In this document: piece after piece, positions 48,514 through 56,950 of the stretch | How positions within the stretch are numbered: position 1 is the first letter of the stretch | How the letters are laid out: every line of letters begins with the position of its first letter | DNA from: Pelomonas paludis | GTDB lineage: Bacteria; Pseudomonadota; Gammaproteobacteria; Burkholderiales; Burkholderiaceae_C | Reading direction: 5' to 3' | DNA: 64,000 nt | Assembly (NCBI RefSeq): GCF_039872745.1 | Contig: NZ_JBDPZD010000001.1 | Location: 620,001-684,000, forward strand | The notes under the pieces: generated by a model | Seen by the model: only the letters and a program-made list of their open reading frames with translations | The model's database searches: none | Told to the model about the DNA's origin: nothing | Made by a program: the position numbers and the translations under genes

Positions 48514-50019
48514 ATGAAACCTCTGCTGCCCCGACGGCCCTCCCTCCACCCGGCCTGCTGGGGGCTGGCGATGCTGCTGGCCCTGTCCGCCTGCGGCGGC
48601 GGCGGCGGCTCGTCAGGCCCTACGACGACCATCACCACACCTGAGGTCCCGCGGGTGGACCCGCCGGTGGTGACGCCCGTGGTCAAGCCGCCGGTGATCG
48701 GCACGCTGGCCTGGCCCATGACCCTGGATGCCACGCACCCCGCGCAGATGAAGCTGCTGGCGACCGACCCCGACGGCGGCGCCATCACCTGGAGCGTGGT
48801 CTGCGGCGCGCGGCTTAAGTGCAAGCTCGAGGGCGACACCCTCAGCCTCGAAGTCGATGCCACCGCGCCCCTCGGGCAGAGCGGGGTCAAGATCACTGCC
48901 ACCAATCCCAAGGGGCTGCGGGACCTCGCGGAGCGCAATGTGATCGTCTGGTCGCGCGCCGTGGCCAACCACCTGGGCAGCCTGGCGGGTGCGCCTGACC
49001 GTGCGGGCCTGCACCTGCTCATCCTGGGCGACGGCTTCACCGCCGCCGAGCAGCCGGTGTTCCATCAGGCCGCCTACGACATGCTGGCGAAGTTCGCCTC
49101 CCTGCCCGAGATTGCGGCCCACCTGGACGCCTGGAACATCCATGTCGGCGAGGTCGATGCGGCGGTCAGCGGCATCCCGCGCGCGGGCAACCACCCCCCG
49201 GTGCCACCGCCCTTGGGCAGCGAGCTCGGTTGCCAAGGCATCGTCCGCCTGCTGTGCCCCAACGCCGGCTTGGCCCTGCCCATGGCCGCCAAGCTGCTGC
49301 CGCACTACACGAAGGTGATGGTGATCGGGAACACGACCGACTACGCCGGCGCCGGTGGCGATGTCTCCACGGTTTCGCTCGCACCAGAAGCCCGCGACGT
49401 GGGCGTGCACGAGCTCGGCCACTCCTTTGCCGGCCTGGCCGACGAGTACACCGACCTGCAAATCAACTACCCCTACTACGAGGGCACCTTCCCCAACATC
49501 ACCTCTTACGCCACGCGCGAGCAGGTGCCCTGGCGCGTGTGGATTGATGCGGCCAGACCCGTCCCGACCCCATTTCCTCCGCCCGATGACTTTGACGCTG
49601 TTGGGCTGTATCCCGGCGGCTACTACCGCGCCACCGGCTACTACCGGCCCACCATGGACAGCTTCATGTACTCCCTGGGCAAGAACATCGGCGCGGTCAA
49701 CGGCGAAGCCTGGGCCCGCAACGTCTACTTGAAGGGCGGCGCGTGGTCCGCCGTCGAGCCGGCGTCTGGCACCACCCTGCAACGCAGCGCACAGCCTGCG
49801 GGCGGCTGGCTGTTCAAGGCCACCCCGCTGCTGGGCCCCAAGATCGTCGAGACGCGCTGGTATGTGAACGACATCGAACGCACCGACCTGCGCGGCGCCA
49901 CGCAGCTGCGCCTGCTCAGCGCAGAACCCGCGACCGTGCGCGTGGACCTGGTCGATCTCACCGGCCGCGTGCGGCAGGACCAGGGCGTGGTGGCAGGCCG
50001 GGGCTGGAGCATTCAATGA
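48514..50019 (+). CDS. M64-type metallopeptidase lipoprotein, copy 1
   Basis: The 501-residue protein begins with a lipoprotein signal (lipobox LSAC, Cys27) and a Gly/Ser/Thr/Pro linker. Residues about 60-135 resemble an Ig/cadherin-like domain (DATHPAQMKLLATDPDGGAI). The peptidase domain has DRAGLHLLILGDGFTAAEQ and the zinc motif VHELGHSFAGLADEY with His299, Glu300, His303 and a downstream acidic residue. This is as in M64 (IgA-peptidase-like) enzymes. It is probably outer-membrane attached. ATG 48514 aligns with the paralogue; ATG 48496 is also possible. Confidence 0.88.
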   Translation: MKPLLPRRPSLHPACWGLAMLLALSACGGGGGSSGPTTTITTPEVPRVDPPVVTPVVKPPVIGTLAWPMTLDATHPAQMKLLATDPDGGAITWSVVCGARLKCKLEGDTLSLEVDATAPLGQSGVKITATNPKGLRDLAERNVIVWSRAVANHLGSLAGAPDRAGLHLLILGDGFTAAEQPVFHQAAYDMLAKFASLPEIAAHLDAWNIHVGEVDAAVSGIPRAGNHPPVPPPLGSELGCQGIVRLLCPNAGLALPMAAKLLPHYTKVMVIGNTTDYAGAGGDVSTVSLAPEARDVGVHELGHSFAGLADEYTDLQINYPYYEGTFPNITSYATREQVPWRVWIDAARPVPTPFPPPDDFDAVGLYPGGYYRATGYYRPTMDSFMYSLGKNIGAVNGEAWARNVYLKGGAWSAVEPASGTTLQRSAQPAGGWLFKATPLLGPKIVETRWYVNDIERTDLRGATQLRLLSAEPATVRVDLVDLTGRVRQDQGVVAGRGWSIQ

Positions 50020-50486
50020 CGCGCGCCGCCTTCATCACCTTCACCGCCCTGCTGCTGGCCAGCAGCGCCCACGCCGCCGACGACTATGTGCTGCTCCAGC
50101 TGCGCGCCACCGCCGCCGGCCATGCACTGGTGGACGCCAAGCGCATCCAGGTGCCGCAGCTCCCGGGCGCTGGCCTCAACGCCTCCAGCGGGCCGCTGAT
50201 CGACTGGCAGTTGCAAGACAGACAGGGCCGCACGCTGAGTGCCGGCACCGTCAGCGACCCGCGCCTGCTGCGCGCGCCCCTGGAGCCGGGTCGTGGCCAC
50301 GAGATGGTCTGGCTGCCCGAGGCCGTCTATGTGCTGCGCCTGCCCGTGAATGCCGCCGCCACCGACCTGCGCCTGCGCGCCCGCACCAACCCCACGAGCG
50401 GCCCGCGCATCCAGGAGGCCAAGGAGCCGGCCACCACCACACTCAAGGTGGGTGCCTTGATGCAGCCCGCCACGCCGCCGCGTTGA
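50016..50486 (+). CDS. Exported partner protein of M64 peptidase, copy 1
   Basis: The 156-residue protein has a signal peptide ending AHA, then DDYVLLQLRATAAGHALVDA. The strands MVWLPEAVYVLRLPV and DLRLRARTNPTSGP follow. I do not recognise the family. ATG 50016 overlaps the M64 stop (ATGA), and the paralogous pair repeats the same order. A chaperone, inhibitor or export partner of the peptidase is a reasonable guess but is not shown by the sequence. Confidence 0.75.
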   Translation: MTRAAFITFTALLLASSAHAADDYVLLQLRATAAGHALVDAKRIQVPQLPGAGLNASSGPLIDWQLQDRQGRTLSAGTVSDPRLLRAPLEPGRGHEMVWLPEAVYVLRLPVNAAATDLRLRARTNPTSGPRIQEAKEPATTTLKVGALMQPATPPR

Positions 50487-50562
50487 GCGCGGCCTGAGGC
50501 GGTCGCGGCAGCTCACGCGCTAACGGTGCTATGTTGCGGGCCCCGCGTCGACGCTGCTGCTG

Positions 50563-52068
50563 ATGAAGATGAAACCTCCGCTGCCCCGATGGCCCTCCCT
50601 CCCCCTGGCCTGCTGGGGGCTGGCCATGCTGCTGGCCCTGTCGGCCTGCGGCGGCGGCTCGTCAGGCCCCGCAACCACCACCACCACACCGGAGGTCCCA
50701 CGGGTGGACCCGCCGGTGGTGACGCCCGTGGTCCTGCCGCCGGTGATCGGCACGCTGGCCTGGCCCCTGGCCCTGGATGCCACGCACCCCGCGCAGATGA
50801 AGCTGCTGGCGACCGACCCCGAGGGCGGCGCGATCACCTGGAGTGTGGTCTGCGGCACGCGGCTGAAGTGCAAGCTGGATGGCGACACCCTCAGCCTCGA
50901 AGTCGATACCGCCGCGCCTACCGGGCAGAGCGGGGTCCAGATCACGGCCACCAATCCCAAGGGGCTGCGGGACCTGGTGGAGCGCAATGTGATCATCTGG
51001 TCGCGCGCCATGAGCGGCCGCCTGGGCAGCCTGGCCGGCGCGCCTGACCGCGCCGGCCTGCACCTGCTGATCCTCGGCGACGGCTTCACCGCCGCCGAGC
51101 AGCCGGTGTTCCATCAGGCCGCCTACGAGCTGCTGATGAAATTCAACTCCCAGCCCGAGATTGCCGCCCACATGGACGCCTGGAACATCCATGTCGGCAA
51201 CGTCGATGCGGCCGTCAGCGGCATCCCGCGCGCAGGCGTCCTGAACACCGTCGCGCCGCCCCTGGGCTCCGTGCTGGGTTGCCAAAACACGTCCCGCCTG
51301 CTGTGCCCCAACAGCGAGCTGGTCTTGCAGGTGGCGTCCCAGCTGCTGCCGCACTACACCATGGTCTTGGTGATCGGCAACACCACCGATTACGCCGGTG
51401 CCGGTGGCGTCGTCTCCACGGTCTCGCTAGCGCCCTCCGCGCGCGATATCGCGGTGCACGAGCTCGGCCACTCCTTTGCCGGTTTGGCCGACGAATACGT
51501 CGACGAGTACATCAACTACGCCTACGTCGAAGGCGCCTACCCCAACATCACCACCTTCTCGGCCCGCGAGCAGGTGCCCTGGCGCGTGTGGATCGACCCA
51601 CAAACGCCGGTGCCCACCTCATTGCCTCCCCCTGAGACGCCCGACGCCGTCGGCCTGTTCTACGGCGGCTACTACCGCGCCGCCGGCTACTTCCGCCCCA
51701 CCCTGGACAGCTTCATGCGCAACCTGGGCAGGAACTTCGGCGCGGTCAACGGCGAGGCCTGGGCGCGCAACGTCTATGCCCAGGGCGGCGCCTGGTCCGC
51801 CAGCGCGCCCGACACCAAGACACCCCTGCTGCGCACGGCCCAGCCGGCCGAAGGCTGGCTGTTCAAGGCCACGCCGCTGATGGGCCGCAAGATCGCCGAG
51901 ACGCGCTGGTACGTGGGCGACACGGAACTCACCGACCAACGCGGCGCTACGCAGCTGCCGCTGTTCAGCGCGATCCCCGTCGTGGTCCGCGTGGACCTGG
52001 TCGACCTCACCGGCCGCGTGCGCCTGAACCAGGGCGTGGTGGCTTCGCTCAGCTGGAGCATCCAATGA
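50563..52068 (+). CDS. M64-type metallopeptidase lipoprotein, copy 2
   Basis: This 501-residue paralogue of the 48514 gene shares the lipobox (LSAC, Cys29), the proline/threonine linker, the Ig-like region and the zinc motif VHELGHSFAGLADEY in the same positions. It differs most in the segment after the zinc motif (VDEYINYAYVEGAYPN versus TDLQINYPYYEGTFPN) and near residues 225-245. These could change specificity. The pair arose by tandem duplication of about 2 kb and has since diverged. Both copies look intact. Confidence 0.88.
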   Translation: MKMKPPLPRWPSLPLACWGLAMLLALSACGGGSSGPATTTTTPEVPRVDPPVVTPVVLPPVIGTLAWPLALDATHPAQMKLLATDPEGGAITWSVVCGTRLKCKLDGDTLSLEVDTAAPTGQSGVQITATNPKGLRDLVERNVIIWSRAMSGRLGSLAGAPDRAGLHLLILGDGFTAAEQPVFHQAAYELLMKFNSQPEIAAHMDAWNIHVGNVDAAVSGIPRAGVLNTVAPPLGSVLGCQNTSRLLCPNSELVLQVASQLLPHYTMVLVIGNTTDYAGAGGVVSTVSLAPSARDIAVHELGHSFAGLADEYVDEYINYAYVEGAYPNITTFSAREQVPWRVWIDPQTPVPTSLPPPETPDAVGLFYGGYYRAAGYFRPTLDSFMRNLGRNFGAVNGEAWARNVYAQGGAWSASAPDTKTPLLRTAQPAEGWLFKATPLMGRKIAETRWYVGDTELTDQRGATQLPLFSAIPVVVRVDLVDLTGRVRLNQGVVASLSWSIQ

Positions 52069-52082
52069 CACGGGAGCATTCA

Positions 52083-52541
52083 ATGAAGCGCGCCGCCCTG
52101 GCCCTGACGGTCCTGCTCGTCGCCGGCAGCGCCCACGCGGCCGAGGACTATGTGTTGCTGCAACTGCGTGCTTCAAGCGCCGGGCACACGCTGCTAGACG
52201 CGCAGCGCATCAAGGTGCCCCAGCAGCCGGGTGGCGCCATGGACGCGTCGAGCGGCCCGCTGATCGACTGGCAGCTGCACGACGACCAGGGCCGCAAGCT
52301 GGCCCAAGGCAGCGTCAGCGACCCTCGCCTGCTGCGCGCGCCGCTGGAGCCAGGTCGTGGCCACGAGATGGTCTGGCTGCCCGAGGCCGTCTATGTGCTG
52401 CGCCTGCCCGTGACCGCCGCCGCCACCGACCTGCGCCTGCGCGCCCGCAACCAACCTTCGAGCGGCCCGCGCATCCAGCAGGCGGGCGAGCCCGTCACAT
52501 CCAGCATCCCCATCGGCGCCTTGATGAAGCCGCCGCGCTGA
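52083..52541 (+). CDS. Exported partner protein of M64 peptidase, copy 2
   Basis: The 152-residue paralogue of the 50016 gene begins MKRAALALTVLLVAGSAHA, then EDYVLLQLRASSAGHTLLDA, and shares GRGHEMVWLPEAVYVLRLPV. I choose ATG 52083 because GGGAG lies six bases upstream. ATG 52065, overlapping the peptidase stop, is the alternative. The conserved pairing with the peptidase suggests a joint role, but no function is known. Confidence 0.75.
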   Translation: MKRAALALTVLLVAGSAHAAEDYVLLQLRASSAGHTLLDAQRIKVPQQPGGAMDASSGPLIDWQLHDDQGRKLAQGSVSDPRLLRAPLEPGRGHEMVWLPEAVYVLRLPVTAAATDLRLRARNQPSSGPRIQQAGEPVTSSIPIGALMKPPR

Positions 52542-52604
52542 GCGCGCCGCACCCACGGCATGACCAACGGCCAGGCACTGCGGGCCTGCGTAGATTGCAT
52601 GGCC

Positions 52605-53435
52605 ATGAACCGCCCCCTGCGCACCGCTCTCGCCGCCCTGGCCTCTGTGTTCGGAGGCCTGCTCGTCGGCTGCAGCAGCCTGCCGGATCGCCACAACGTG
52701 CAGGTCGGCGCCACCCCTATCGCCTACAGCCTGACCGGCCCCGCCAGCGCCACGCCGATCGTGGTGCTGCAGTCAGGCCTCGGCGATGGCATGGGCCCCT
52801 GGGCGGCCCTGGTCGAGCGGCTGTCGCCCGAGCTGCGCGTCTTTGCCTACGACCGGCCGGGCTATGGAGACAGCGGCGGTTTGCCTTCCGCTGCGCGCAG
52901 CCCCTGCGTCATCGCCACCGAGCTGCGCGAGACCCTGCGCGGTGCCGGCTTGGCGCCGCCCTATCTGTTGGTCGGCCACTCCATCGGCGGGCAATACCAG
53001 TTCGCCTTCGCGCGGCTGTTCCCGGGTGAAGTCGCCGGCCTGCTGCTGCTCGACCCCACCCATCCCGACCACTGGCCGCAGATGCAGCGCCGCGCCGCCG
53101 GCGTCGCCGCCATGGTCTCGGGCCTGCGCGCCGCCGCCTTCACCCCCGCCATGCGCGCCGAGTTCGACGCCCAAGGCAGCTGCCTGGAAGCGCCGCGCCG
53201 CCTGGCCGACGGCATCCCCACCCGCGTGCTGGCACGCACGCGCTACGCCCTCACCGAGACCGACGACTTCAAGGCCATGGCCCATGAGCTGGAGCAGGAC
53301 TGGCTGCGCATCCTCCCAGGCAGCACCCTGCGCCGCGTGGAGGACGCCAGCCACTACATCCACAAGGACCAGCCCGCCGAAGTGGCCCGCGAGCTGCGGG
53401 CCATGGTCAAAGAAGCCCAGGCACAGCGGCGCTGA
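52605..53435 (+). CDS. Alpha/beta hydrolase lipoprotein
   Basis: The 276-residue protein has a lipoprotein-type signal (FGGLLVGCSS). The alpha/beta-hydrolase domain has VVLQSGLGDGMGPWAALVER, VFAYDRPGYGDSGG, and nucleophile elbow LLVGHSIGGQYQFAFA with Ser near residue 129. Asp in LLDPTHPDHW and His in VEDASHYIHKDQPAEVAREL complete the triad. It is probably anchored to the outer membrane and acts on small esters or amides. It is convergent with the SH3-like gene. Confidence 0.85.
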   Translation: MNRPLRTALAALASVFGGLLVGCSSLPDRHNVQVGATPIAYSLTGPASATPIVVLQSGLGDGMGPWAALVERLSPELRVFAYDRPGYGDSGGLPSAARSPCVIATELRETLRGAGLAPPYLLVGHSIGGQYQFAFARLFPGEVAGLLLLDPTHPDHWPQMQRRAAGVAAMVSGLRAAAFTPAMRAEFDAQGSCLEAPRRLADGIPTRVLARTRYALTETDDFKAMAHELEQDWLRILPGSTLRRVEDASHYIHKDQPAEVARELRAMVKEAQAQRR

Positions 53436-53444
53436 CCCACCGCT

Positions 53445-54908
53445 TCACCGCGCCAGCGGCGAGCCTGCCTTCCAGGCCGCATCGGCCCCGCGCTGGAAGG
53501 CGCCCAGCAAACCCGCCTCGCCACTCCAGCGCTGCGGCGTGCCGTCCAGCTCGGGGCCATAGACCTCAAAGCGGCGCAGCAGCTTGCCGCCAGCCTCGGC
53601 CTCGCGGGCGACGAGGATCTGCCCGCCCTGGAAGCCAGCCAGCTCGGCCACTCCGAGGCCCGGCACTTCGGCACTGGGTGGCAGCACCTGCACGCTGCCG
53701 TCCTGCGCGATGCGCCAGAGCTCGGTCCAGCCGTCCAGCGGCTGCACGGCCACAAGCATGGCGCGGCCTCCGGGGCTGAGGCGCGCGCTGGCGGTGTGGA
53801 TGAGGCCGTGGCTGCAGCGGCGCAGGCGCTCGGTCTTGCCGTCACGGTCCAGGCCGACCAGGCAGCTCTCGCCCGGACCACCGGCTTGCAGGCTGAGGCT
53901 CATGCCGCCCATGGCGGGCAGGGTGTGGGCGCCGGGCCTGGCCAGCCAGCGCATGGGCGCGATGCGAATCGCCGCCTCGCGCAGGGCCGGCGCGTCGTCC
54001 TCGGTCAGCTCGGCAGGGATGAGCTGGGTCCACGCCGCCAGGGCCTCGGTGGCCGCGCCGCGTGCTTCAGGGCTGGTGCGGCGCGCAAAGGCCACGCTGG
54101 CCTGCACGCCCGCGCGGCGCAGCAGCAGCCGGTTGCGTTGTTGGGGCGTCAGGGCCTGCAGGGCAATGCCATCCAGCCACTGCGCGCGGCGGATGTGCAG
54201 GGCCGGCAGCTCGATAGCTGGTGTGTCGGCAGCGATGCAATCGGGCCGCGTCAGCTGCAGCGCGGCCAGCACCTGCTGCGCGCTGCTGGCGGCCGGGTGC
54301 CCGCGCAGCAGGCGGGCAGGTTCCTCGGCAGGGCACAGCCACTGGCTGCCATCGGCCCGCGCCAGGCTGCGCAGCGGGTGGCCATAGCGCGCGGCCACCT
54401 CGGTGTGGGCGCTCGCTGCGGCCTGCTGGCTGCTCGACAAGCCCGGGCTGTTGGCCCGCGCGGCCAGGCGGTCTTGCAGGGTGACCAGGCCCTCCAGCAG
54501 CTCGGCGCCGCCAGGGCCGGCCAGCCAGGCGGGGCTGGCGCGCTCGACCAAAGCCGCCGCGAGGCCCAGGCCCAGTGCCTCGGCCCCGGGCTGCTGGCGC
54601 ACCAGGCGCAATTGCGCAGCCAGCTCGGGCACGCTGGCGTCACCTTCGCCCAGCGGCATCACGGCCGCCTGGCGCACGTAGCCGCCGCGCTGGCGTTGCG
54701 GGTCCCACACCTGCAGCCAGTCGCCGCGCTGGCCGCGCAGCTCCAGCGCCTCGCCGCGCCACAGCGGCGTCAGCAATGGGGCGGCCTCCTTGGGTGCGGC
54801 GCGCAGGGCGGTTTGGTCCTGCAGCACGAGGCCCGTGCCTGCGTCGGCACGCACGCTGAGCACGGCACTGCCCAGCGCCACGGCCAAGGCGATCCAGGTG
54901 CGCTTCAT
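53445..54908 (-). CDS. Exported protein with N-terminal SH3-like region
   Basis: The 487-residue protein has a signal peptide and then a bacterial-SH3-like stretch (residues about 28-85): LVLQDQTALRAAPKEAAPLL, LRGQRGDWLQVWD, RGGYVRQAAVM. The middle is helical and Ala-rich. The C-terminal half is beta-rich with repeated short strands (GGPGESCLVGLDRDGKTERL, GWTELWRIAQDGSVQVLP), which could be a propeller-like fold. I know no exact family. ATG 54908 overlaps the SPFH gene stop, so the two are coupled. Confidence 0.7.
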   Translation of the reverse strand: MKRTWIALAVALGSAVLSVRADAGTGLVLQDQTALRAAPKEAAPLLTPLWRGEALELRGQRGDWLQVWDPQRQRGGYVRQAAVMPLGEGDASVPELAAQLRLVRQQPGAEALGLGLAAALVERASPAWLAGPGGAELLEGLVTLQDRLAARANSPGLSSSQQAAASAHTEVAARYGHPLRSLARADGSQWLCPAEEPARLLRGHPAASSAQQVLAALQLTRPDCIAADTPAIELPALHIRRAQWLDGIALQALTPQQRNRLLLRRAGVQASVAFARRTSPEARGAATEALAAWTQLIPAELTEDDAPALREAAIRIAPMRWLARPGAHTLPAMGGMSLSLQAGGPGESCLVGLDRDGKTERLRRCSHGLIHTASARLSPGGRAMLVAVQPLDGWTELWRIAQDGSVQVLPPSAEVPGLGVAELAGFQGGQILVAREAEAGGKLLRRFEVYGPELDGTPQRWSGEAGLLGAFQRGADAAWKAGSPLAR

Positions 54909-56143
54909 TGCGTGCCCTCCTGCGGCTCAGCGCCTTCGGCTTGCACCGGCTCGGGCGTCCTGCCAGCGATGCTGGAGAGCAGCTGCCCCGAGGTCCCCGG
55001 GGGCGCGACGATGACCTGGATCTTGTCGCCCAGCTTGTCGATGAGCGCCTTTTGCACCAGCAGCGGGTGCTTGCTGATCAGGCGGCCTTCGCGCTCCATC
55101 TGCACGCCATTGACCTTGCCCAGCTCGGCCACGCGGTAGGCCTCGGCGTCGGCCAGCTTCTGGCGCGCCTTGGCCTCACCAGCGGCTTCGATCTGGCGGG
55201 CCTGCGCAGCGCCTTCCGCCAGCTTGATGCGCGACTGACGCTCGGCCTCGGCCTCCAGCTGGCGCTGCTCGATCTGGCGTTGCTTGAAGGGCAGCACATG
55301 CTTCATGGCCTCCTCCTGCGCGCGGGCGGCAATCACCTGCTCGCGCGCGGCAGCCTCGGCCTGGATCTCGCGGCGCTCACGCTCGGCCTGGGCGGCCAGG
55401 GCCGACTCGCGCACCTGCTTCTCACGCAGCTCGAGCGTGAAGCGCATCTTGTCGCTGGCCAGGCCTTCGGACAGCAGCGAGTCGAGGCCCTTGCGGTAGT
55501 CGGGCGGCAGGTCGATGGCGCCGAACTGCAGGTCCTTGAGGATCAGGCCCTCGGCCGCCAGCTTGGTGGTGAGCGCGGCTTGCACACGGCGCTGGATCTC
55601 GGCGCGCTGGGTGCTGAAGAGCTCGCGCACCGTGTGCTGCGAGACCTCGGCGTAGAGGATGCCCGCGAGTGCCGGCTCAACGAAGTCAGGGCCGATCTGG
55701 TCGGGCAGCTTGCGCGCCAAGGCCGGCAGCTGGCGGGCGTCCAACGCCACACGCAGGTTCACTTCCAGGCCCACCGAGAGGCCTTCCACGGTCTGCAGGG
55801 CCTGCGGGCTGCGGTAGCTGGCCAGGCGCGTGGCGCGAAGCAGCAGGTCACGCGCCGGCAGCTGGCGCGCGGTGTGGATGCCGGGCAGCACCCAGGCCGT
55901 GCCTTCGGGCAGCACATCCACGCCATCGGTCCAGGTGTTGCGGCGCACCAGCTGCTCACCACGCGGCACCTCCACGCGCTGATGCGACAGCCAGGTCAGG
56001 CCCACGCCGAGAACTGCCAACACCGCCAGCGGCACGGCCGCGCGGCGCAGCGGGGGCAGGGCCTCGGTCGTGAACCAGCGAGCGGCGCGCTCGCCAGGGG
56101 TCGGGGCTGTCGGGATGCTGGGGATGGTTTCCGGGGTGTCCAT
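54905..56143 (-). CDS. SPFH/prohibitin-domain membrane protein
   Basis: The 412-residue protein has one N-terminal membrane segment (RRAAVPLAVLAVLGVGLTWL). An SPFH/Band-7 domain follows, with VLPEGTAWVLPGIHTARQLP, VEGLSVGLEVNLRVALDARQ and LAAEGLILKDLQFGAIDLPP. A long Glu/Ala-rich coiled-coil at about 245-350 (RERREIQAEAAAREQVIAAR) comes next, and a C-terminal IQVIVAPPGTSGQLLS. Prohibitin-like proteins form membrane rings or microdomains. It heads a two-gene operon and diverges from the response regulator gene. Confidence 0.87.
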   Translation of the reverse strand: MDTPETIPSIPTAPTPGERAARWFTTEALPPLRRAAVPLAVLAVLGVGLTWLSHQRVEVPRGEQLVRRNTWTDGVDVLPEGTAWVLPGIHTARQLPARDLLLRATRLASYRSPQALQTVEGLSVGLEVNLRVALDARQLPALARKLPDQIGPDFVEPALAGILYAEVSQHTVRELFSTQRAEIQRRVQAALTTKLAAEGLILKDLQFGAIDLPPDYRKGLDSLLSEGLASDKMRFTLELREKQVRESALAAQAERERREIQAEAAAREQVIAARAQEEAMKHVLPFKQRQIEQRQLEAEAERQSRIKLAEGAAQARQIEAAGEAKARQKLADAEAYRVAELGKVNGVQMEREGRLISKHPLLVQKALIDKLGDKIQVIVAPPGTSGQLLSSIAGRTPEPVQAEGAEPQEGTQ

Positions 56144-56269
56144 GGTGCGCCTCCTGAGGTCGCGGTGAAGGGGTGAGGCCACTGTCCCGCTCACCCCCAA
56201 GAGCACGCCATACCGGCCTCGGAAGCTTTCTTCCGCGTGCCGCCGCCAGCCGCCCCGTACCATGGCCGC

Positions 56270-56950
56270 ATGCCCGTTCGCATCGCCGTCGTCGAGGACG
56301 ACCCGCCCACCCGAGACCAGCTCGTCAGCTGGCTGCGCGCCGCGCGGCCCGATGCCCGCGTCGAGACCTTTGGTGACCGCGACAGCGCCGAAGCCGCGCT
56401 CACGCGCGAGCGCTTCGACCTCGTCACCCTCGACCTCGAACTCGGCCGCGAGCGCCATGCCGGCATCGCCCTCATCAACCTGCTCAACAAGCGCGGGCTG
56501 GGCACGCCGGTGCTGGTGGTGAGCGCCATGCCCGCCGCCGTCTACCGCTCCATCATGAAGGCGCTGGACGCCTGGGACTATTTGCAAAAGACCCAGTTCG
56601 ACGAGGCCGAATTCATCGACACCGTGCTGGCCCTGCTGCGCCAGTCGGCCCCTGCGGCAGCCGTGGTGGACGACGCGCCCTCGCTCGACCCTCTGTGGCA
56701 GCGCAGCCCCTTGTGGCGCGGCCAGAAGCTCAACCTGCCACTCACCGCCCAGCGCATCCTCGCCGTGCTGCTGGAGCGGCGCGGCGAGGTGGTCAGCTAC
56801 GAGCAGCTCTTCGACCTCGTCAAGACCGGCCGCAGCAAGGACAACGTGCGCAAGCACGTGGCCACCATCCGCGACGCGCTGCGCGAGATCGACCCCGGCT
56901 TTGAAGGCCTGGAGAACGTGCCGATGCGGGGCTTCCGGTGGACCGGCTGA
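56270..56950 (+). CDS. Response regulator with winged-helix output
   Basis: The 226-residue protein has a receiver domain with acidic VVEDD, phospho-acceptor Asp55 in LVTLDLELG, conserved Ser in VLVVSAMP and Lys in YLQKTQFDEAE. The C-terminal winged helix (about 145-226) has LNLPLTAQRILAVLLERRGE, SKDNVRKHVATIRDALREID and MRGFRWTG, as in OmpR-type regulators. It overlaps the kinase gene by 13 bases. Confidence 0.88.
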   Translation: MPVRIAVVEDDPPTRDQLVSWLRAARPDARVETFGDRDSAEAALTRERFDLVTLDLELGRERHAGIALINLLNKRGLGTPVLVVSAMPAAVYRSIMKALDAWDYLQKTQFDEAEFIDTVLALLRQSAPAAAVVDDAPSLDPLWQRSPLWRGQKLNLPLTAQRILAVLLERRGEVVSYEQLFDLVKTGRSKDNVRKHVATIRDALREIDPGFEGLENVPMRGFRWTG

